This document shows, in pieces, positions 9,058 to 17,433 of a stretch of DNA of 64,000 nt (position 1 is its first letter; the number at the start of each line of letters is the position of its first letter). Below the pieces are notes generated by a model. That model was given only the letters and a program-made list of their open reading frames with translations, was not told the origin of the DNA and made no database searches. Origin of the DNA: Collinsella sp. AM18-10. GTDB lineage: Bacteria > Actinomycetota > Coriobacteriia > Coriobacteriales > Coriobacteriaceae. The stretch covers positions 1 to 64,000 of the forward strand of contig NZ_QRJO01000007.1 in NCBI RefSeq assembly GCF_003471585.1. Reading direction: 5' to 3'. The translations under genes were made by a program, and so were the position numbers.

Positions 9058-9160
9058 TGGAAAGGCGCCTTTAGCCATTGGGGACGTGCCGAGCACTGGG
9101 GTATCATGGCTTGGTTGCTGTAACTCGCATTTACGCGCCTTGTAGGAAGGGGCTGCGCCC

Positions 9161-9844
9161 ATGGCTTTTGAGCCTGCTCAACATAGCTTTATCACGCTCG
9201 AGGGCGTCGACGGTGCCGGCAAGTCCACGCAGGCGCACCTGCTCGCCCGTGCGCTCGAGCTCGCTGGCCACCAGGTTGTGAGCCTGCGCGAACCGGGCGG
9301 CACTGCCATCAGCGAAAAGATCCGTGCTCTGTTGCTCGACCCCGCCAATACGGCGATGGGCGACACCTGCGAGTTGCTGCTCTACGAGGCAGCGCGCGCC
9401 CAGTTGGTGCACGAGGTCATCGCACCCGCCCTTGCTGTCGGCAAGGTGGTACTGTGTGACCGCTTCTACGATTCCACAACCTGCTACCAGGCGTTTGCCG
9501 ACGGCCTCGATCGCCAGATGGTGCGCGATGCCAACAACCTGGCCGTCGCCGGTACGCACCCGGCGCTCACACTCGTCTACCACATCACGCCCGAGCAGGC
9601 GGCGTTGCGCATGGCCGCCCGTGGCGCGGCAGATCGCATGGAGGCAAAAGGCATGGCATTCCAGGAGCGTGTCTACCAGGGCTTTTGCGCAATTGCTGCC
9701 GAGGAACCCGCCCGCGTAAAGCTCATCGACGCCACCGCGACCATCGAGGAAGTCTTCGAGAAGACGGTCGAACAGGTTCGCGCGTACGGTCTCGACATTC
9801 CGCAAGATGCCGTCGCCGCCGCGCTTGCCAAGGAGGCCGAGTAA
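9161..9844 (+). CDS. tmk: Thymidylate kinase
   Basis: A 227-aa nucleoside monophosphate kinase making dTDP from dTMP for DNA synthesis. The P-loop is GVDGAGKST (K21), the DR(F/Y) motif is CDRFYDST, and the LREPGGT segment binds the dTMP side. It is slightly longer than many Tmk proteins because of its C-terminus. The order tmk-holB-ricT that starts here also occurs in Bacillus, supporting the assignment. The next gene starts one base after its stop, so the three genes form an operon. Confidence 0.95.
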   Translation: MAFEPAQHSFITLEGVDGAGKSTQAHLLARALELAGHQVVSLREPGGTAISEKIRALLLDPANTAMGDTCELLLYEAARAQLVHEVIAPALAVGKVVLCDRFYDSTTCYQAFADGLDRQMVRDANNLAVAGTHPALTLVYHITPEQAALRMAARGAADRMEAKGMAFQERVYQGFCAIAAEEPARVKLIDATATIEEVFEKTVEQVRAYGLDIPQDAVAAALAKEAE

Positions 9845-9845
9845 C

Positions 9846-10973
9846 ATGGCCCCCGCTCAGACAAGCCTGCTGGCCAAGCTCGACACCCAACAGCGCGTGC
9901 GCGATTTTTTGACCAACGCCGTTGCTAGCGGCCGCGCATCGCACGCCTACCTGTTTTTGGGCGCTCCCGGCGCCGGCAAGCTCGACGCCGCGTGGGCGCT
10001 CGCCCAAGCCTTCCTGTGCGAGCAGGACGGCTGCGGCGCATGCGACAGCTGCGTGCGCGTCGCCCGCCATACGCACCCCGACGTGCACTATTACACGCCC
10101 GAGAGCGCCACGGGTTACCTCATTGCCCAGACCCGCGAGCTGCTCGATGACGTGCCGCTGGCGCCCATCCGCGCCAAGGCAAAGGTCTACATCATCGACC
10201 GTGCCGAGCAGCTGCGCGCCAATACCGCCAACGCGCTGCTCAAAACGCTCGAGGAGCCGCCCGAGGGCGTCATGTTCATCCTGTTGGGTACCTCGGCCGA
10301 CGTGATGCTGCCCACTATCGTGAGTCGTTGCCAGTGCGTGCCGTTTCGGCTGGTATCGCCCGCCGTCGCCGCGCAGGCCGTGAGCCGCGCCACCGGTCAG
10401 GACCCTGCGCGTTGCCGCATGGCGGTCGCCGTGGCGGGAAGCCCCACACGCGGCATCGAGTTTCTTAAGAGCGCCGAGCGCCAAGACGCCCGCCGTCAGA
10501 TGGTCCGTGCCATCGACTCACTCATTGCCGCCGACGAGGCCGACGTGCTCAGTCGCGCCAAGTCGCTCATCGTCGCCGTTAAGGCGCCGCTCGCCGAGGT
10601 CAAGTCCACGCAGGAAAAGGTACTCGAGCAAAACGCCGACTACCTGTCGCGTGGAGCATTGAAGCAGCTTGAGGACCGCAACAAGCGCGAACTCAACGCG
10701 CGCGAGCGTTCGGGTATCATGGAAGCGCTGGCGAGCGCGCGGACGCTCATGCGCGACGTGCTGCTGACACTTCAGGACGAGGCAGCCGACGTGGTGAACG
10801 AGGATGTGCGCGACACGATCGGTCGGCTTGCCGCCGCGACCAATGTTGCGGGTGCCACCCAGGCGCTCGAGGCGGTCGCGACCGCCGAGCGCAACATCGC
10901 CAGAAACGTTACTCCCCAGCTGGCCATCGAGGTCATGCTGTTCGATATCAGGAAGGCACTGAAATGCCGTTAG
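9846..10973 (+). CDS. holB: DNA polymerase III delta-prime subunit
   Basis: A 375-aa clamp-loader subunit. The ATG at 9846 follows an AAGGAGG site and one base after the tmk stop. The AAA+ domain shows GAPGAGK (K45), a Cys4 zinc module (C58, C63, C66, C69), and the SRC motif expected of delta-prime (TIVSRCQC). The P-loop is followed by Leu rather than Thr, in line with the poor or absent ATPase activity of delta-prime proteins. It helps load the sliding clamp. It overlaps ricT by ten bases. Confidence 0.92.
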   Translation: MAPAQTSLLAKLDTQQRVRDFLTNAVASGRASHAYLFLGAPGAGKLDAAWALAQAFLCEQDGCGACDSCVRVARHTHPDVHYYTPESATGYLIAQTRELLDDVPLAPIRAKAKVYIIDRAEQLRANTANALLKTLEEPPEGVMFILLGTSADVMLPTIVSRCQCVPFRLVSPAVAAQAVSRATGQDPARCRMAVAVAGSPTRGIEFLKSAERQDARRQMVRAIDSLIAADEADVLSRAKSLIVAVKAPLAEVKSTQEKVLEQNADYLSRGALKQLEDRNKRELNARERSGIMEALASARTLMRDVLLTLQDEAADVVNEDVRDTIGRLAAATNVAGATQALEAVATAERNIARNVTPQLAIEVMLFDIRKALKCR

Positions 10974-12664
10974 TCGTACCCGTTAAGTTTACCTACGCCT
11001 CGCGCGACCTGTGGTTTGACCCGCAGGACCTGGATATCCTCGAGGCCGATTATGCCATTTGCTCCACCGAGCGCGGAACCGAGATCGGCTTGGTTACGGC
11101 CGATCCCTTCGAGGTGCCGCAAGACGAGATCGGTCAGCCGCTCAAGCCCGTGCTGCGCGTGGCGAGCGACATTGACCTGCAGCTTGCCGACGACCTTGCC
11201 ATCCAGGGCGACGAGGCCATGGTCGATTTCCGCCGTCTGGTCAAAGAACTCGACCTCGAGATGAAGCCGGTCGGCGTCGAGTACCTGTTTGGCGGCGAGA
11301 AGGCCGTGTTCTACTTTGCGGCCGAGGAGCGCGTCGATTTTCGCCAGCTCGTCAAGGATCTGTCCTCGACGCTGCACATTCGCGTCGACATGCGCCAGAT
11401 CGGCGTGCGCGACGAGACTCGCCTGGTGGGCGGCTATGCCCAGTGCGGCCAGGAGCTCTGTTGCACGCGCTTTGGCGGACAGTTTGAGCCCGTCTCGATC
11501 CGCATGGCAAAAGAGCAGGACCTGCCGCTCAATTCCTCCAAGATCAGCGGCGTTTGCGGCCGCCTGATGTGCTGCCTGCGCTATGAGTTCGAAGCGTACA
11601 AGGACTTTAAGAGCCGTGCGCCCAAAAAGAAGACGCTCATCGATACGCCGCTCGGCAAGGCGCGTATTCAGGAATATGACACGCCGCGTGAGCAGCTGGT
11701 GCTGCGCCTGGAGAACGGCAAGGTCTTTAAGGTCAACCTGGCCGATATGACCTGCTCGGAGGGCTGCAAAAAGAAGGCCGCCGAGCAGGGCTGCAACTGC
11801 CGCCCCGACTGCGTGACGCGCGACGTGCTCGAGCGCATCGAGTCGCCCGAGATGCGCCTGGCGCTCATGGAGCTCGACCGCGAGAACGGCGTCGACGTGG
11901 GCGATGGCCTGTCGAGCGCCGACCGTCTGGCCGGTACGTCGATGCCCAAGCGCCGTCGTCGCGATGCCGATTCCGATGCTCGCGCCGGTCAGGGGCAGGG
12001 CGAGGGCCGTGGCCGCGGAAAGGGCCGTGGCAATGCCGCAACGCCTGAGGCCGAGGAGGCCGCCGGTGGCCGTCGTCGTCGCAAGCGCGCGGGCTCGGGC
12101 GATGTCGGCGAGGCTGCAGCTGCAGGCAAGAACGCCTCCCGCGAGCGCGAGGTTCAGCAGCCCCAGCAGCAGAATCGCGGCGGTGGTATGAACCCCACGC
12201 GTCGTCGCCGCCGTCACCTGTCGAGCGAGGAGCGCGAGGATGCCTTCCGCGCCGCAGCTGCTCGCGAGACCGGTGCCGCTTCCAAGGGTCCCTCGGCCTC
12301 CGATGTGCCTGCCGACAAGGGCGGCAAGTCACGTGGCGAGGATGAGCGCGCGCCGCGTCCGCGCCGTCGCCATTCCTCGGGCACGCAACAGAAGCCCTCA
12401 GTGCCCTCCGTTGCCGATCAGGTCTCGGATGGTGAGGTCAAGGTCACGCGCCGTCGTCCCGGAGATGGCGGGGGAGCGGCTGCCAAGGCTTCGCGTGGCG
12501 CCGCTCGCGACGAGCGCGAGCCGCGCGAGGATCGCGGTGGCGAGGGCTCGGCCGACCAGGGTCAAAAGCGCCGTCGTCGTCGCCGTTCCCGCAAGCCGCG
12601 CCAGGATGGTGGCGAGGGCTCGACCCCGTCTGCGGCCGCACCACAACCGCCCGCCGGCGAATAA
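10964..12664 (+). CDS. ricT: PSP1-domain protein RicT/YaaT with long basic tail
   Basis: Residues 1-320 are a PSP1/RicT protein: an N-terminal PSP1 fold with GTEIGLV and a Cys-rich centre (QELCCTRF, GVCGRLMCCLRYE, CSEGCKKKAAEQGCNC). In Bacillus the Ric complex carries iron-sulfur clusters and aids RNase Y-dependent mRNA maturation, competence and sporulation. The remaining 245 residues or so are a low-complexity tail rich in Arg, Gly, Glu and Ala with RRRR and GRGRGKGRG tracts, which looks RNA-binding and disordered. The family usually ends near 280-300 residues. Overlap with holB implies coupling. Confidence 0.88.
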   Translation: MPLVVPVKFTYASRDLWFDPQDLDILEADYAICSTERGTEIGLVTADPFEVPQDEIGQPLKPVLRVASDIDLQLADDLAIQGDEAMVDFRRLVKELDLEMKPVGVEYLFGGEKAVFYFAAEERVDFRQLVKDLSSTLHIRVDMRQIGVRDETRLVGGYAQCGQELCCTRFGGQFEPVSIRMAKEQDLPLNSSKISGVCGRLMCCLRYEFEAYKDFKSRAPKKKTLIDTPLGKARIQEYDTPREQLVLRLENGKVFKVNLADMTCSEGCKKKAAEQGCNCRPDCVTRDVLERIESPEMRLALMELDRENGVDVGDGLSSADRLAGTSMPKRRRRDADSDARAGQGQGEGRGRGKGRGNAATPEAEEAAGGRRRRKRAGSGDVGEAAAAGKNASREREVQQPQQQNRGGGMNPTRRRRRHLSSEEREDAFRAAAARETGAASKGPSASDVPADKGGKSRGEDERAPRPRRRHSSGTQQKPSVPSVADQVSDGEVKVTRRRPGDGGGAAAKASRGAARDEREPREDRGGEGSADQGQKRRRRRRSRKPRQDGGEGSTPSAAAPQPPAGE

Positions 12665-12727
12665 CGCCCGCGAGCGGATTTAGCTCGCCTTACCCCGAGC
12701 GCATCGGGGTATCATAGCGCTGAATCA

Positions 12728-12763
12728 ACAACCCTCCCTGCGACCGAACGTAGGGAGGGTTGT
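12728..12763 (+). promoter_or_regulatory. Stem-loop covering the comFC ribosome-binding site
   Basis: A near-perfect 15-bp stem (12728-12742 with 12749-12763) has a six-base loop. Its right arm contains AGGGAGGG (12752-12759), the only Shine-Dalgarno for the TTG at 12767. If the hairpin forms, translation of comFC would be blocked. It might also work as a terminator for ricT, but only a short T-poor segment follows. Confidence 0.6.
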
Positions 12764-12766
12764 GTC

Positions 12767-13573
12767 TTGAAGAGCCATCTGAACAAATTGAGCCGTCTGC
12801 AGGGTGCCGGCACCCTACCGTTTGCGGACGAATTGCTACCGTTTGCCGAGCGGGTGGCACGCGAGACGCTCGAGGCATTGTCGCCAACACGATGTGCCGG
12901 CTGCGAGCGCGCCGGTGCGCTTATTTGCCAAGACTGCCTGGCCGCGCTCACGCTCATCGACCCACGTCATAGCTGTACCCGATGCGGCGCCCCGTTTGGG
13001 GATTTGCTGTGCACTGAGTGTTCGGTCGAGGGCACGTCCTCGGCAATGGCGGAGGCGCTCGACCGCTGCCTGGCGTGCTCCGTCTATGCGCATCCGCTGC
13101 CGCGCATCATTAAAGCGTACAAGGACGCGGGCGAGCGACGTCTGGCTCCGTATCTGGCGGAGCTGCTTTACGACACCGCCCTGCATGCCCAGGTCGTAGC
13201 GCCCGAACGCTTAGGAGGCGTGCTGTCCGGTGCGGATGCGGTGGTGTTTGTGCCTGCGACGGCGGCAGCATTTCGGCGGCGTGGCTTTGATCATATGGAG
13301 GCCATTGCGCGCCCATTTTGCGAGCTGTCGGGTGTTCCTCTGCTCGATGCTCTCGTCAAGTACGGGCATGGCGACCAGCGCGAACTCGGTCGTGAGGAGC
13401 GTCGCGAGCGTGCCCAAGGCATGTACGAGACGGTTGAGGACGTGCACGGCCGCCGCCTACTGCTTATCGATGACGTTATCACCACGGGCGCGACCATGGC
13501 AGCAGCCTCGGCGGAGCTCAAGCGTGCCGGCGCTGCGGCAGTCGATGGCCTTGCTATCGCACGTGTTTGGTAG
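12767..13573 (+). CDS. comFC: ComF-family phosphoribosyltransferase-like protein
   Basis: A 268-aa protein with two N-terminal zinc-binding Cys pairs (CAGC/CQDC, then CTRC/CTEC) and a C-terminal phosphoribosyltransferase domain with the PRPP loop LLIDDVITTGAT (about residues 231-243). ComFC is needed for DNA uptake in naturally competent bacteria. No other com gene is in the window. The start is uncertain: TTG at 12767 has a good SD, but that SD lies in a hairpin, and an in-frame TTG at 12788 is possible. Its stop is ten bases before the next start. Confidence 0.9.
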   Translation: MKSHLNKLSRLQGAGTLPFADELLPFAERVARETLEALSPTRCAGCERAGALICQDCLAALTLIDPRHSCTRCGAPFGDLLCTECSVEGTSSAMAEALDRCLACSVYAHPLPRIIKAYKDAGERRLAPYLAELLYDTALHAQVVAPERLGGVLSGADAVVFVPATAAAFRRRGFDHMEAIARPFCELSGVPLLDALVKYGHGDQRELGREERRERAQGMYETVEDVHGRRLLLIDDVITTGATMAAASAELKRAGAAAVDGLAIARVW

Positions 13574-13583
13574 GGGTGGTTTT

Positions 13584-14693
13584 GTGGCAGTGAAGATTGA
13601 GCGGCGCAACGAGCCGACAGGCGAACAGCTAGCGGCTTCCGTAATCCTAACAGGCGCTTCAGCGCTGCGCATGATGCGCGCCGAGCGCCGGCAGATGGGC
13701 TATATCAGCTGGAAGGACCTTAATCCCGATGAAGAGCGCCGTGTGCTGCGCATGTCGCCGCCCTCGATCGAGGATATCTATCTTCCCGACTTGGTGCGAA
13801 TTGGAGCCAAAAGCGGCGAGGTGCAAGAAGATCTGTGCTTGCTGGTGGGATCTGCGGCGCAGCGCCGCCGCATGCCTGGCGTGGGCTGGTCCGTGTGTTC
13901 CGGGTTGCCTGCCGGCTCGATTCTAGAGGTGGAACCGGGGGTGTACAGTCTATCTCCCGAGGCCCTTTGTGTTGCCGTTGCCCGCGAGGTCGGCTGTATC
14001 CAGGCATTTGCCCTGGCCCAGGAACTGTGTTCCAAGATTTCACTGAGCGATCGCGGGAAGTATCTGCCTCCCTACACCTCGCCTGTTGCGAATAGGCTTG
14101 CAAAGGACAAGGACCAGCCAGCAGACGTGGGCTACTTTGAAGTCGAACCGGTGCTGACGCCCGATCGCCTGGCAGATTACCTTGCGACATGCAAGGGGAA
14201 TGTGGCCAAACAACTGCTGCGTCTGTTTCCCTACCTGTCAGAAAACCTGCTCTCGCCCATGGAGTGCATCATGCTCGCTCTGTTTTCGCTTCCGTTTTCC
14301 TATGGCGGGTTTGCCTGCGGTCCCTTTAAGTCCGACTACAAGATCGAGTTCGATGACCGTGCGCAGGCAATCTCGGGGATGCCTCATGCAGTTTGCGATG
14401 CGTATCAAGAGACAGCCCGGTTTGACCTGGAATACAACGGTGAGCTGGGCCATTCCTCCCGGAGGGGACGTATCCATGATGAAAAACGCAACACGGGCTT
14501 GATTACTATGGGAATCGAGGTCGCGACGGTCAACAACGAAATGCTCTGTGACATGGAAGCGATGGAAGTGCTCGCATGGCGCATCCACCAGCGCATGCGA
14601 AAGCGGTACCGGAATCGTGTCGATGCCCGCAGGAAGAAGCAAGAGGCGTTGCTTAACGCGCTGCGGGCGTGTTTTGGGCTTAAGCCGGTCTAA
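13584..14693 (+). CDS. Hypothetical protein with AbiEi-like and DUF559/Vsr-like segments
   Basis: A 369-aa protein starting at GTG 13584 behind GGGGTGG. GTG 13590 is an alternative. The N-terminal half has patterns of AbiEi/DUF559 fusions: LVGSAAQRRR, GVYSLSPEALCVAVARE, then LAQELC. The C-terminal DLEYNGELGH...HDEKRNTGLITMGIEVATV resembles the PD-(D/E)xK core of DUF559 and Vsr nucleases (acidic residue, E-x-x-G-x-x-H, D-x-x-R). I infer a putative nuclease or transfer-associated regulator. It follows comFC by ten bases, so it may be co-expressed with it. Confidence in function is low. Confidence 0.6.
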   Translation: MAVKIERRNEPTGEQLAASVILTGASALRMMRAERRQMGYISWKDLNPDEERRVLRMSPPSIEDIYLPDLVRIGAKSGEVQEDLCLLVGSAAQRRRMPGVGWSVCSGLPAGSILEVEPGVYSLSPEALCVAVAREVGCIQAFALAQELCSKISLSDRGKYLPPYTSPVANRLAKDKDQPADVGYFEVEPVLTPDRLADYLATCKGNVAKQLLRLFPYLSENLLSPMECIMLALFSLPFSYGGFACGPFKSDYKIEFDDRAQAISGMPHAVCDAYQETARFDLEYNGELGHSSRRGRIHDEKRNTGLITMGIEVATVNNEMLCDMEAMEVLAWRIHQRMRKRYRNRVDARRKKQEALLNALRACFGLKPV

Positions 14694-14728
14694 TTCACGT
14701 CGAAAATAGGGGGTTAATCATATGCCCT

Positions 14729-14946
14729 GGCCAAAATATGGCAAATATGAGTACTGTCACTAAATCAGTAACAGCAAAATCAAGGAATATAGGACTCGGA
14801 GGCGTCATAAAGTAAGAAGATAATAAACAAATGTAGAATAACTAAGCATCAGGTTGGCGACACTGAGCGCATAATCTGTCCGAGAGGCCAAAAATGCCTG
14901 TTACTAAATTGGTGACAGTACTCATATTTGCCATTTTTTGGCCACA
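14729..14946. repeat. Inverted pair of the GTACTGTCAC dispersed repeat
   Basis: Arms at 14729-14760 and about 14912-14946 are inverted copies of one another with a few mismatches, enclosing about 150 bp of AT-rich DNA. The right arm nearly equals 331-365. The layout resembles a small non-autonomous mobile element or a long hairpin. No coding sequence is seen in 14694-15065. Confidence 0.6.
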
Positions 14947-15065
14947 GCACCCTAGGAAGGGTGCCCCGGAGCTCCCCATAGGGGAGCTCCGGGCTTCACA
15001 GGGGCACGAATAGCCCACTCCGACCTGCGAAATCTGTACTCGCGATGCGAATGACGCCCCTAACC

Positions 15066-15094
15066 TTAAACTTTAGCTTGAACTTAGCTATAAT
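15066..15094 (+). promoter_or_regulatory. Sigma70-type promoter
   Basis: A perfect -10 TATAAT (15089-15094) lies 17 bases after TTAAAC (15066-15071). It would start transcription near 15101, about 325 bases before the solute-binding protein gene. Confidence 0.6.
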
Positions 15095-15100
15095 GCGCTA

Positions 15101-15425
15101 CGTTCCTACCAGGCTGTGGTTGCGGACGGACGAAATGCCCGTCCTAGTCCAAGACAGACGCGGTCAAAGGGATCCACGTAAGCGACCGCGTGCGCGCGGC
15201 GCGATCATGGCGCGTCCTAGATGTAAGCCGCACCGTCCGTTCTACTTTCTTTGGGGCAATACCGCCTCGCGGGCGAGCGGGCCAGTCGTGAAGGTGGCTG
15301 CGGCCTCCCGAGCAAACACCCCGGTGCGCAAGTGTGGGGTCAAATACCAGGTCAGCTGGTGGGAACAATCTGATATTTCGTGCAACGCACGGATCGTATA
15401 CGACACAGAAGGCAGGGTAGTGGAC
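15101..15425 (+). other. Long structured leader or non-coding RNA
   Basis: This stretch of about 325 bases is downstream of a strong promoter. It holds several hairpins, including GGACGG...CCGTCC (15124-15144 region) and ACGCGGTC...GACCGCGT (15158-15190 region). It stays open in the frame of the next gene by chance, but its codons look unlike those of the gene. I could not match it to tmRNA, RNase P RNA, SRP RNA or a known riboswitch. It may be an unrecognised cis-regulatory RNA or independent RNA. Confidence 0.4.
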
Positions 15426-16451
15426 ATGGTGAGGGGCAGCTTGATGCACGCGGCTCGGTTAGGTGCTGGGACCGCAGCGGTCATCGCCGTTTTGGGCCTG
15501 AGCGGATGCGCGTTCAACCCGCTGTCTACGTTCACGACTCCCACGATCGACCAGATCGAGTACGAGACCGTCACGCCCGCGGTGTCGGATGATGCCCTGG
15601 TCACCCCCGGTACCCTGACGGTTGCCCTCGATACCTCCGATGCGCCGCAGGCCATGCAGGGCGCTGACGGCGAGCTCACGGGGTATGCAGTCGACGCTGC
15701 CCGCGCCCTCGCAAGCCGTATGGGCCTTAAGGTCGCCTTTGTCGATGCGTCCTCGGCAGGTTCCGCGCTCGGCGACAAAAAGGCTGATATCTTTATCGGC
15801 GAGATCAACTCCACGGACGGGGACGTTAGCTCGCTCGGCACCTGCCTGTACGATGCCGCTTCCGTGTTCGGTAAAACCAGTGATGGTGGGTCGCTAAGCG
15901 TTTCCACCGATACCCTTAACACGTCTACTCTAGGTGTCCAGATGTCCTCGGCCTCGCAGGAGGCGCTTGCTAAGCAGAGCATCACCGCCAACCAAAAGAC
16001 CTACTCCAACATCAACGAGTGCTTTGAGGCACTCGAGTCCGGCGAGGTCGACTATGTAATCTGCGACTCCACGGCCGGCGGCTACCTTGCACGCCTGATG
16101 AGCGAGGTCTCCTATGCCGGTTCGCTCGAGGCGCCCTCGACGCTTGGTGTTGCGGGCCTCTCGTCCAATGACGAACTGTGCCGTGCCGTGAGCGATGCCC
16201 TCGACGGTATTACGGCCGACGGCACGCTCGAGGCGGTCCACTCTGTCTGGTATGGCAGGATGCCCTACGACCTCACCACTAAGACGGTTTCGGGCGCTAA
16301 CGTGCAGCCGGGCGACTCTGAGTCCAGCGAGACCACATCCTCCGGCAGCGAGTCCTCCGATTCCAACAATGAGACCGCATCCTCCGAAGACAAATCGTCC
16401 AGCCAGGAAGACACCATCACCGACGACGACATTAACAAACTCAATAGCTAG
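15426..16451 (+). CDS. Extracellular solute-binding lipoprotein (family 3)
   Basis: A 341-aa secreted protein: a short signal peptide with lipobox LSGC (Cys at about residue 28) and a type 3 periplasmic-binding fold, with PGTLTVALDTSDAP, ELTGYAVDAARALASRMGL and the hinge-like ADIFIGEINST segment. Such proteins capture amino acids or other small polar ligands for ABC transporters. No permease or ATPase is adjacent, so it is an orphan. The last 50 residues are Ser/Glu/Asp-rich and disordered. The start is ATG 15426; ATG 15444, behind GAGGGG, is equally possible. It is followed by a strong terminator. Confidence 0.82.
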   Translation: MVRGSLMHAARLGAGTAAVIAVLGLSGCAFNPLSTFTTPTIDQIEYETVTPAVSDDALVTPGTLTVALDTSDAPQAMQGADGELTGYAVDAARALASRMGLKVAFVDASSAGSALGDKKADIFIGEINSTDGDVSSLGTCLYDAASVFGKTSDGGSLSVSTDTLNTSTLGVQMSSASQEALAKQSITANQKTYSNINECFEALESGEVDYVICDSTAGGYLARLMSEVSYAGSLEAPSTLGVAGLSSNDELCRAVSDALDGITADGTLEAVHSVWYGRMPYDLTTKTVSGANVQPGDSESSETTSSGSESSDSNNETASSEDKSSSQEDTITDDDINKLNS

Positions 16452-16517
16452 TTATTGCTAGGGGTGGCATCTCCTATGCGCTAGGAGAGGCGCCTCTTCA
16501 CGGTTTCAACACGCATT

Positions 16518-16552
16518 GCCGGGCTCTCCCAACAGGGGAGCCCGGCTTTTTC
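16518..16552 (+). terminator. Rho-independent terminator
   Basis: GC-rich stem GCCGGGCTC...GAGCCCGGC with a short loop followed by TTTTTC. It ends the solute-binding protein transcript. The 210 bases to hpf hold no other gene. Confidence 0.85.
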
Positions 16553-16768
16553 GTTCCCATAAAACCAGCAGGTCAAAGACATTTTTTAGGTGCAAAACCA
16601 AAGCCGCCGGCTCCCTCCTATAGCGCACTTTGCCACGGAAAAGTGCGAGACTTCGGTATGCGGTATCAAGCAATCGTTATTCGGGTCTTTAGGAATCCGC
16701 GTGATTAAATGCACGGCAATGGGTACATAGCCAGTACAGTAAGTCCCCGAGGCAGATTGGAGCCACGT

Positions 16769-17353
16769 ATGGATATCAAGGTTTCTGGACGCAAGACGAC
16801 GGTAACCGATGCTCTGCGTGCGCATGTGGACGAGAAGATCGGCGAGGCGCTCAAGGTTTTCGATATCGAGCCCATGACAGTCGACGTCGTGCTTCGCTAT
16901 GAGAAGAACCCCTCGAACCCCAACCCGGCAATCGTCGAGGTTACGGTTCGTGCCCGCGGTTCGGTGATTCGCGTTGCCGAGCACGGTGCAGATATGTACG
17001 CTGCCATCGACCTCTCCGCCGATAAGGTCACCCGCCAGCTGCGCAAGTTCAAGACCAAGGTCGTGGACAACCGCCAGGGCGGTGCCAGCGCCGCGGATGT
17101 TGCGCCGGTCGAGCGCGTTGACGATCTGGCCGACCTGCTGCTGCCCGAGGAGGAGGACGACCTGCTCGTCCGCGAGAAGGTCATCGATGTCACCCCGATG
17201 ACTGAGGAGCAGGCGCTGGTGCAGACCGATCTGCTCGGCCATGACTTCTACGTGTTCGAGAACGCGACGACTGGCCTCATCAATGTGGTGTATCACCGTA
17301 AGAATGGTGGATATGGCATCATCAAGCCCCGCATCGAAACACTTGACGAGTAA
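16769..17353 (+). CDS. hpf: Ribosome hibernation promoting factor, long form
   Basis: A 194-aa long-form HPF/RaiA. The N-terminal S30AE domain (MDIKVSGRKTTVTDALRAHVDEKI to about residue 100) binds the decoding centre. A charged linker leads to the C-terminal dimerisation domain (LGHDFYVFENATTGLINVVYHRKNGGYGII), which pairs two 70S ribosomes into inactive 100S particles in stationary phase. The start at 16769 follows TTGGAG. The ATG at 16709 adds 20 unrelated residues. A hairpin and terminator follow immediately. Confidence 0.93.
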   Translation: MDIKVSGRKTTVTDALRAHVDEKIGEALKVFDIEPMTVDVVLRYEKNPSNPNPAIVEVTVRARGSVIRVAEHGADMYAAIDLSADKVTRQLRKFKTKVVDNRQGGASAADVAPVERVDDLADLLLPEEEDDLLVREKVIDVTPMTEEQALVQTDLLGHDFYVFENATTGLINVVYHRKNGGYGIIKPRIETLDE

Positions 17354-17382
17354 AATACGTTAACTTGCATGAGTTAACGGCC

Positions 17383-17415
17383 GGCGGTCATCCCATGCGG
17401 ATGGCCGCCTTTTTT
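17383..17415 (+). terminator. Rho-independent terminator after hpf
   Basis: Stem GGCGGTCATCC / GGATGGCCGCC followed by TTTTTT. A second small palindrome (GTTAAC...GTTAAC, 17359-17378) sits just before it. Confidence 0.85.
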
Positions 17416-17433
17416 ACGTAAGGAGTCGCTTTG

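Noticed and set aside
15045-15425. N-terminal extension of the solute-binding protein
   Set aside because: The 127 extra codons have atypical composition, precede a standard lipoprotein signal peptide and begin upstream of the TATAAT promoter.
15101-15425. RNase P RNA, tmRNA or SRP RNA
   Set aside because: The conserved blocks expected for these RNAs are not visible, for example the tmRNA tag region and the P4 motif of RNase P RNA.
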